A stretch of 64,000 bases of DNA from positions 201,562 to 265,561 of the forward strand of contig CAJTNC010000001.1 of NCBI GenBank assembly GCA_910577955.1. The letters run 5' to 3'. Position 1 is the first letter of the stretch; every line of letters starts with the position of its first letter. The DNA comes from an uncultured Lachnospiraceae bacterium (GTDB lineage: Bacteria > Bacillota > Clostridia > Lachnospirales > Lachnospiraceae). This document shows, piece by piece, positions 59,268 through 64,000 of the stretch. Under the pieces are notes generated by a model that did not search any database, had not been told where the DNA came from, and worked only from the letters and a program-made list of their open reading frames with translations. Made by a program: the position numbers and the translations under genes.

Positions 59268-60797
59268 ATGGAAAAAGAACAAGAATTTTTTGAATCGGAT
59301 TTTTCGGAAAGAGTCGTATCAGAAGAAGAAGCCCGTGGTGTTTCCAACATTCAAAGAGAATTTTTAGAAAGTTATGCTGCGTCAAAAGATAAGATGCCTG
59401 TCGAGGAGTGGCTCCCGCAGGAACTTCAAAAACAGCTTCCTGAGAGAACATCCGATGAAATACAAGAAATGAGTACCGAGATTATTGCTTCGCTTAAAGT
59501 GACGGAGGAAATGAAGGCATCTCAACAGAAGGCTATCGCATCGGGCAGAAGCAAAGAGAGTTGGTTTGCATCCACCGTGCTGCAATCAACATCACAGATG
59601 TCGGCACAGGAAAGCGCAAAGTATTTGCAGAGCTTAGATGACGCTGTCAAAAATGCAAATGCTGCAATGCATGAAGCTATAACTACAAAAAACAGTGGAT
59701 ACACTATTCCAAGCCGCAATCCTAATTTGGATGGATTTATTGCAGAGCAGCATCATGTGAATTCCTTCAACATGGATGCGGCAGCAAAAGGAAGCGGTCT
59801 GCGGGCGGAAGTACAGCCGCTGAAACCGGGTGAAACATATTCTAAAAATGGTTTTGATGTAATTATCAAGGACGCCAATGGCAATAGAATACATCAGTAT
59901 CAAGTGAAATATGGAGCTACAGCGGAAGATACCATTCGTATGCTGAAGGCCGGAAATTATAATAACCAGATAATTGTGGTGCCGGCAGAACAAGTTGAGG
60001 CGGTACAAAAAGCATTTCCGAATAAGACGGTTACTTCGACTATTGGTGTTGGAAATGTAAAGAGTAAGCCTCTGACAAAAGAGCAGGCGAAAAAACTGCA
60101 GGAACAGGCACAAAAGGGTAACTTTATGGATGCCGATTGGAACGACTATGTTGCGAAAGACATAGCGATTGGAATCGGTAAACAGACAGGGTATGCTTGT
60201 CTGCAGGGCGCTGCTGTTGGTGCAGGAATGGCTCTTGCAACAAAGGTTTGGAACGGAGATCCTATTGACGGAGAAGAAATAGTAGAAACCGCCATTATTT
60301 CAGGTGCAGATTTTGGCGTAAAAACAGCAACGGCGGGGGCGTTGAAAGCCGCATCGGAAAAAGGGATTCTAAAAGTTATACCTAAAGGAACTAAAGGCAG
60401 CACGTTTGCTAATATTGCATTCGTAGCAATTGAAAATGTCAAGGTTTTAGGTAAGGTTGCAGCCGGAGAGTTGACCGCTAAAGAAGGCATTGAGGTTATG
60501 CAGCAGACAACAGCTGCTTGCGTGGTAGGGCTTGCAGCATCTGCAAAAGGAGCTGGAATTGGCACATCTATCGGTTTGGCCTTGGCACCTGTCTTGGGAC
60601 CTGTAGGAATTGCTGTTGGCGGTTTCATCGGCAGTACAGTCGGATATATGGCTGGTTCAAAATTTGGGCAGGCTGTTGTGAAGGGCTGTCATAAAGTGCG
60701 TGAAAAGGCCGTTGAGATTGTAAAATCAGTTGGCAGTGTAGTAGTCGATGGTATCAAATCTCTTGCACGAGGCGTTGCGAGTCTGTTTGGATTCTGA
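59268..60797 (+). CDS. Nuclease-like protein with glycine-rich membrane domain
   Basis: A 509-residue protein of no named family. Residues 1 to about 140 are charged and helical. Residues about 155-270 look like a PD-(D/E)xK-type core: E160 in FIAEQHH, D197 in NGFDVII, and Q212-x-K214 in YQVKYG, followed by alternating strands and helices (NNQIIVVPAEQVEAV). From about 300 it becomes hydrophobic and glycine/alanine-rich, with segments near 300-325 and 410-463 (IGLALAPVLGPVGIAVGG, then FIGSTVGYMAG) typical of glycine-zipper membrane helices. The tail is amphipathic (VVDGIKSLARGVASLFGF). It follows the ATPase gene by eight bases. A DNA- or RNA-cleaving effector that also inserts in membrane is the simplest reading; this is inference. 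Confidence 0.7.
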   Translation: MEKEQEFFESDFSERVVSEEEARGVSNIQREFLESYAASKDKMPVEEWLPQELQKQLPERTSDEIQEMSTEIIASLKVTEEMKASQQKAIASGRSKESWFASTVLQSTSQMSAQESAKYLQSLDDAVKNANAAMHEAITTKNSGYTIPSRNPNLDGFIAEQHHVNSFNMDAAAKGSGLRAEVQPLKPGETYSKNGFDVIIKDANGNRIHQYQVKYGATAEDTIRMLKAGNYNNQIIVVPAEQVEAVQKAFPNKTVTSTIGVGNVKSKPLTKEQAKKLQEQAQKGNFMDADWNDYVAKDIAIGIGKQTGYACLQGAAVGAGMALATKVWNGDPIDGEEIVETAIISGADFGVKTATAGALKAASEKGILKVIPKGTKGSTFANIAFVAIENVKVLGKVAAGELTAKEGIEVMQQTTAACVVGLAASAKGAGIGTSIGLALAPVLGPVGIAVGGFIGSTVGYMAGSKFGQAVVKGCHKVREKAVEIVKSVGSVVVDGIKSLARGVASLFGF

Positions 60798-60840
60798 TTA
60801 GATCAGCTAAGGCGGCAGGGGGATTGTTGGAATTGCCACT

Positions 60841-60945
60841 TTGAACGGATTTAAATCTTCAGGAGCATCGAAGCTGATAAAACGGCTGCTTGATAGTAAA
60901 GTGATTATTCCTGTAAGCGGACATGGAAAAGGGGTGAAAATCTGA
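60841..60945 (+). pseudogene. C-terminal remnant of a winged-helix-ended protein
   Basis: A 35-codon open stretch without a start signal, translating to a helix-turn-helix-like end (GFKSSGASKLIKRLLDSKVI followed by a PVSGHGKG turn). Such ends occur in Fic-type or AlbA-type proteins. The rest of the gene is absent. It marks the right part of the island as decayed DNA. Confidence 0.4.
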
Positions 60946-60965
60946 GAGGATCAGATTAGTAAGAT

Positions 60966-61454
60966 ATGAGCTTGATCTATAGAAAAGCAGGAATGGAAGA
61001 CATAGACATACTGGTAAAAACAAGAATAGAGGTACTGCGGGCGGCAAATGGTTTAAGTGATGAGACGAATATGGAGTTTGTGGAAGAACAGTCACGTGAA
61101 TATTATGAAGAGTCCCTGCGGTCGGAAACACATGCGGCATATCTTGTTTTTGATGAAGAAAAATTTGTCGGTGCCGGAGGCATCAGCTTTTTTCGGGTGA
61201 TGCCGACCTATCATAATCCGACGGGCCGGAAAGCTTATATTATGAATATGTACACAGTTCCGAAATATAGGAGAAAAGGCGCAGCATATCATACGCTGGA
61301 ACTTTTGATAGAGGAAGCAAAGAAAAGGAACATAAGTTATATATCGCTGGAGGCGACCGACATGGGCCGGCCTTTGTATGAGCGGTATGGATTTGAGAAA
61401 ATGAATGATGAGATGATCCTGCCGCAGGAATGCCTGAAAAATGGAGATATATGA
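60966..61454 (+). CDS. GNAT-family N-acetyltransferase
   Basis: A 162-residue acetyltransferase: MSLIYRKAGMEDIDILVKTR at the start, the acetyl-CoA motif MYTVPKYRRKGAAYHTLELL and the closing EATDMGRPLYERYGFEKMND. The acceptor substrate is unknown. The ribosome site is weak (AGAGGATCAG). Composition is between that of the island and the right flank, so it may mark the boundary. Confidence 0.88.
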   Translation: MSLIYRKAGMEDIDILVKTRIEVLRAANGLSDETNMEFVEEQSREYYEESLRSETHAAYLVFDEEKFVGAGGISFFRVMPTYHNPTGRKAYIMNMYTVPKYRRKGAAYHTLELLIEEAKKRNISYISLEATDMGRPLYERYGFEKMNDEMILPQECLKNGDI

Positions 61455-61513
61455 ATATCATCTGCATAAGAGAATCGGGGGCAGCTTTGCTGATTCTGTA
61501 TCTATACCTTTAT

Positions 61514-63442
61514 TTACATCCCTTCCGCCTTCATTCCCGTGTACAGCTGGTAGTATTTCCCTTTCTCTGCTATCAGCTCATCATGGCTGCCGCGCTCAAT
61601 GATTCGTCCCTGTTCCAACACCATAATGCAGTCGCTGTTTCGGACGGTGCTGAGTCTGTGGGCAATGACGAAGGTGGTGCGTCCCTTCATCAGGGAGTCC
61701 ATGCCCCGCTGCACAAGCATCTCGGTTCTCGTATCGATGCTGGAGGTTGCCTCGTCTAAGATCAGCACCGGCGGGTCTGCGACGGCGGCTCTGGCGATGG
61801 CTAAAAGCTGCCTCTGTCCCTGAGAAAGGTTTGCGCCGTCGCCGGTGAGAAGAGTCCGGTAGCCGTTTGGCAGCCTTTTGATAAAGCCGTGGGCGTTGGC
61901 AAGTTTTGCCGCGGCGATGCACTCCTCGTCGGTGGCATCCAGTTTTCCATAGCGAATGTTTTCCATCACCGTGCCGGTGAACAGGTGGGTATCCTGCAGC
62001 ACGATGCCGAGGGATCTGCGCAGGTCGGCCTTCTTGATCTTGTTGATATTGATGCCGTCATAGCGGATCTTGCCGTCCTGAATATCGTAGAAACGGTTGA
62101 TCAGGTTGGTGATCGTCGTCTTGCCCGCTCCGGTGCTGCCCACGAAAGCGATCTTCTGCCCCGGCGTCGCAAACATTTTGATATTGTGCAGCACGATCTT
62201 ATCGTCGGTGTAGCCGAAGTCCACATCGTCAAAGACCACATCGCCGGTCAGTTCCGTGTAGGTGACGGTGCCGTCGGCCTGATGGGGATGTTTCCATGCC
62301 CACATACCGGTGCGTTCTTTGCATTCCTCGATGTGGCCGTCCGGATCCTTCTTGGCTCGGACAAGAGTCACATAGCCTTCGTCTACCTCCGGCATTTCGT
62401 CCATCAGCTTAAAAATACGATCGGCGCCGGCTAAAGCCATCACAACGGAGTTTAACTGTTGGCTGACCTGAGCGATAGGCTGGTTGAAATTCCTGTTGAG
62501 GGTGAGGAAAGAGACCAACGTGCCGATGGTCAGTCCCATATTGCCGTTTAGGGCAAGCAGCGCGCCTGCTATGGCACAGACCACATAGCTGACATGGCCG
62601 AGCTGAGCGCTTAAAGGCATCAGGATATTGGCAAATTTGTTGGCGTTGTTGGCGGAGTCTCTAAGACTGTTGTTGAGTTTCCTGAATTCGTCAAGACTCT
62701 CCTCCTCGTGACAAAAGACCTTGACCACTTTCTGGCCTTCCATCATCTCTTCGATATAACCGTTGACCTTACCGATATCCTGCTGCTGCGCCATAAAGTA
62801 TCGGCCGGACAGGGAGGCCACGTTGCGCGTCACAAGCATCATCACAGCCACCATAAACAGCGTGATAAGGGTGAGCGGAATATTCAGATAGATCATGCTG
62901 ATCAGCACGCTGACTAAGGTGATCGCACTGGCGGCAAGCTGAGGTAGGCTTACGCCGATCAGCTGCCTGAGGGTATCTACATCGTTGGTGTAGACCGACA
63001 TAATGTCGCCGTGGGGGTGGGTGTCAAAATATTTGACAGGCAGGGACTCCATTTTCGTAAATAAAGTGACACGAATGTCATGCAAAGCCCCCTGACTGAC
63101 TCTTACCATGATCTGGTTGTAGGCCCAGGAACATAGAATACCGATGATGTATATACATGTCATCTTCATCAGCGCATTTTTCAGCGGACCGAAATCCGGC
63201 GAGGATACGCCGATCATCGGCGTGATGTAATCGTCGATCAATGTCTGGATAAACAGCGTTCCCTGAACAGTGGCCAGAGAGGAGCCGAGAATACAGATCA
63301 GCACGATAATGATCGGGAAAGCATATTTTCCCATCAGGAATTTTGTGAGGCGCTTCAGTAAAAGCCCCGGATTTTCCAGTTTGGGTCTTGGCCCGTGGCC
63401 GCCCCGTCCTCCGGGGCCGTGGACTGTTTTTGCATGTGCCAT
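61514..63442 (-). CDS. ABC-type multidrug/lipid exporter, canonical half
   Basis: A 642-residue half-transporter: a Gly/His-rich cytoplasmic head, six membrane helices (about 40-330) and an NBD with Walker A GSTGAGKTT, signature LSQGQRQLLA, Walker B VLILDEATSS with the catalytic Glu, and the H-loop IAHRLST. An insertion of about 50 residues precedes the NBD (KKDPDGHIEECKERTGMWAW), a feature of this Lachnospiraceae exporter type. Its start codon overlaps the stop of the upstream half-transporter gene, so the two form a heterodimer, probably exporting drugs or peptides. Confidence 0.92.
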   Translation of the reverse strand: MAHAKTVHGPGGRGGHGPRPKLENPGLLLKRLTKFLMGKYAFPIIIVLICILGSSLATVQGTLFIQTLIDDYITPMIGVSSPDFGPLKNALMKMTCIYIIGILCSWAYNQIMVRVSQGALHDIRVTLFTKMESLPVKYFDTHPHGDIMSVYTNDVDTLRQLIGVSLPQLAASAITLVSVLISMIYLNIPLTLITLFMVAVMMLVTRNVASLSGRYFMAQQQDIGKVNGYIEEMMEGQKVVKVFCHEEESLDEFRKLNNSLRDSANNANKFANILMPLSAQLGHVSYVVCAIAGALLALNGNMGLTIGTLVSFLTLNRNFNQPIAQVSQQLNSVVMALAGADRIFKLMDEMPEVDEGYVTLVRAKKDPDGHIEECKERTGMWAWKHPHQADGTVTYTELTGDVVFDDVDFGYTDDKIVLHNIKMFATPGQKIAFVGSTGAGKTTITNLINRFYDIQDGKIRYDGININKIKKADLRRSLGIVLQDTHLFTGTVMENIRYGKLDATDEECIAAAKLANAHGFIKRLPNGYRTLLTGDGANLSQGQRQLLAIARAAVADPPVLILDEATSSIDTRTEMLVQRGMDSLMKGRTTFVIAHRLSTVRNSDCIMVLEQGRIIERGSHDELIAEKGKYYQLYTGMKAEGM

Positions 63443-64000
63443 TACAGAGTGCCTCCTTTCTGGTCGAAATCACCGCCGCCCTTTGTCTGGCTCTCGTAAA
63501 CCTCGCGGTAGATTGCGTTATTTTGCAGCAGATTTTCATGGGTGTCAAAGCCGTCTATCACGCCGTCCTCCAGAACAATGATGCGGTCCGCATCCTGAAT
63601 GCTGGAAATCCTTTGGGCGATGATAAACTTGGTGGTGTCCGGTATCTCTTCGCGGAAGGCCTTGCGGATGCGGGCATCCGTAGCCGTATCCACGGCGGAA
63701 GTCGAATCATCCAGAACAAGTATTTTCGGTTTCTTTAACAGAGCGCGGGCGATGCAGAGACGCTGCTTTTGGCCGCCGGACACGTTGGTGCCGCCCTGCT
63801 CGATGTATGTCTCGTATTTATCGGGAAACTGCTCGATGAATTCATCGGCGCAGGCCAGCTTGCAGACTCGGACGCAGTCTTCAAAGGAAGCGTTTTCGTC
63901 ACCCCAGCGCAGGTTTTCCAGAATCGTGCCCGAAAACAGGACATTTTTTTGAAGCACCACTGCCACTTCGTTTCTTAGGGTATCCAAATCGTACTCCCGG
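63442..64000 (-). CDS. ABC-type exporter, degenerate half (partial, 5' end off the window)
   Basis: The visible C-terminal 186 residues are the second part of an NBD: Q-loop VVLQKNVLFSGTI, signature VSGGQKQRLCIARAL and Walker B ILVLDDSTSAVD. The second Asp stands where the catalytic Glu should be, and the H-loop reads IIAQRISS, with Gln for His. Such a degenerate site is normal in one partner of heterodimeric exporters. The membrane domain and Walker A lie beyond the right edge. Confidence 0.9.
   Translation of the reverse strand, partial: REYDLDTLRNEVAVVLQKNVLFSGTILENLRWGDENASFEDCVRVCKLACADEFIEQFPDKYETYIEQGGTNVSGGQKQRLCIARALLKKPKILVLDDSTSAVDTATDARIRKAFREEIPDTTKFIIAQRISSIQDADRIIVLEDGVIDGFDTHENLLQNNAIYREVYESQTKGGGDFDQKGGTL

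Larger units (their letters stand above)
50020..60965. other. AT-rich accessory (defence) island
   Basis: From the end of rlmD to about 60.96 kb the DNA is clearly richer in A and T than on either side, with codons such as aaa, gaa, aat and tat dominating. The contents are accessory: type IIB restriction-modification, a truncated nuclease, an AbiJ-like protein, broken and small genes, and a three-gene ATPase-nuclease cassette. No integrase, transposase or clear direct repeat was found at the ends, so the boundaries are approximate and the mode of acquisition is open. Confidence 0.65.

Noticed and set aside
50020..60965. A complete integrative or conjugative element
   Set aside because: No integrase, relaxase, transposase, attachment repeats or transfer genes were seen; only composition and gene content support an island.
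61466..61500. Terminator between the GNAT gene and the ABC exporter
   Set aside because: The AGAATC and GATTCT arms pair only with a large bulge and there is no clean T tract.

Overview
The window looks like chromosomal DNA of a gut-type Lachnospiraceae (Bacillota, Clostridia); the genus is not determined. The grounds are the paired YesM/YesN-like sugar sensors, several sugar-binding lipoproteins, a Firmicute-type GalT, a DUF4080 radical SAM protein, MutS2 and YhaM, and strong purine-rich ribosome binding sites before nearly every gene. I see no rRNA, tRNA, CRISPR array or insertion sequence.

Layout. 1-4.9 kb: part of a dispersed repeat, galT and a soluble hybrid histidine kinase. 4.9-9.9 kb: a LacI-type repressor divergent from a sugar operon (xylulokinase-like kinase, DUF4867 protein, fucose/arabinose-type isomerase) closed by a strong terminator. 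9.9-20.5 kb: a sugar-sensing module (membrane-anchored binding protein, histidine kinase, AraC-type response regulator, binding lipoprotein), then a full monosaccharide ABC importer with two homologous permeases, closed by another terminator. 20.5-30.4 kb, minus strand: a second importer operon in the order ATPase, permease, tandem-duplicated binding protein, response regulator, histidine kinase, a degenerate ABC ATPase and an epimerase-like enzyme. In both blocks extracellular sugar probably controls transport through a YesM/YesN-type pair.

30.6-50 kb: mostly core or housekeeping genes: a B12-binding radical SAM protein, a YeiL-like regulator divergent from a DMT transporter, a small membrane peptide, a VanW protein, a stand-alone AIR-synthase-like domain, a second copy of the repeat, Lrp regulator plus aminotransferase, trmL, an MFS transporter behind a palindromic operator, mutS2 with a two-component pair, a protease-dead HtrA relative, yhaM and rlmD.

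50-61 kb: an AT-rich accessory island inserted after rlmD. It holds a BcgI-like type IIB restriction-modification pair with no HsdR, a truncated DUF1016 nuclease, an AbiJ-like abortive-infection protein, small accessory and broken genes, and a three-gene cassette with its own promoters: an unknown 292-residue protein, a Ycf46-like AAA+ ATPase, and a protein joining a nuclease-like E-D-QxK core to a glycine-rich membrane domain. That cassette is the best candidate for an undescribed, probably defensive, system. 61.5-64 kb: a heterodimeric ABC exporter running off the right edge.
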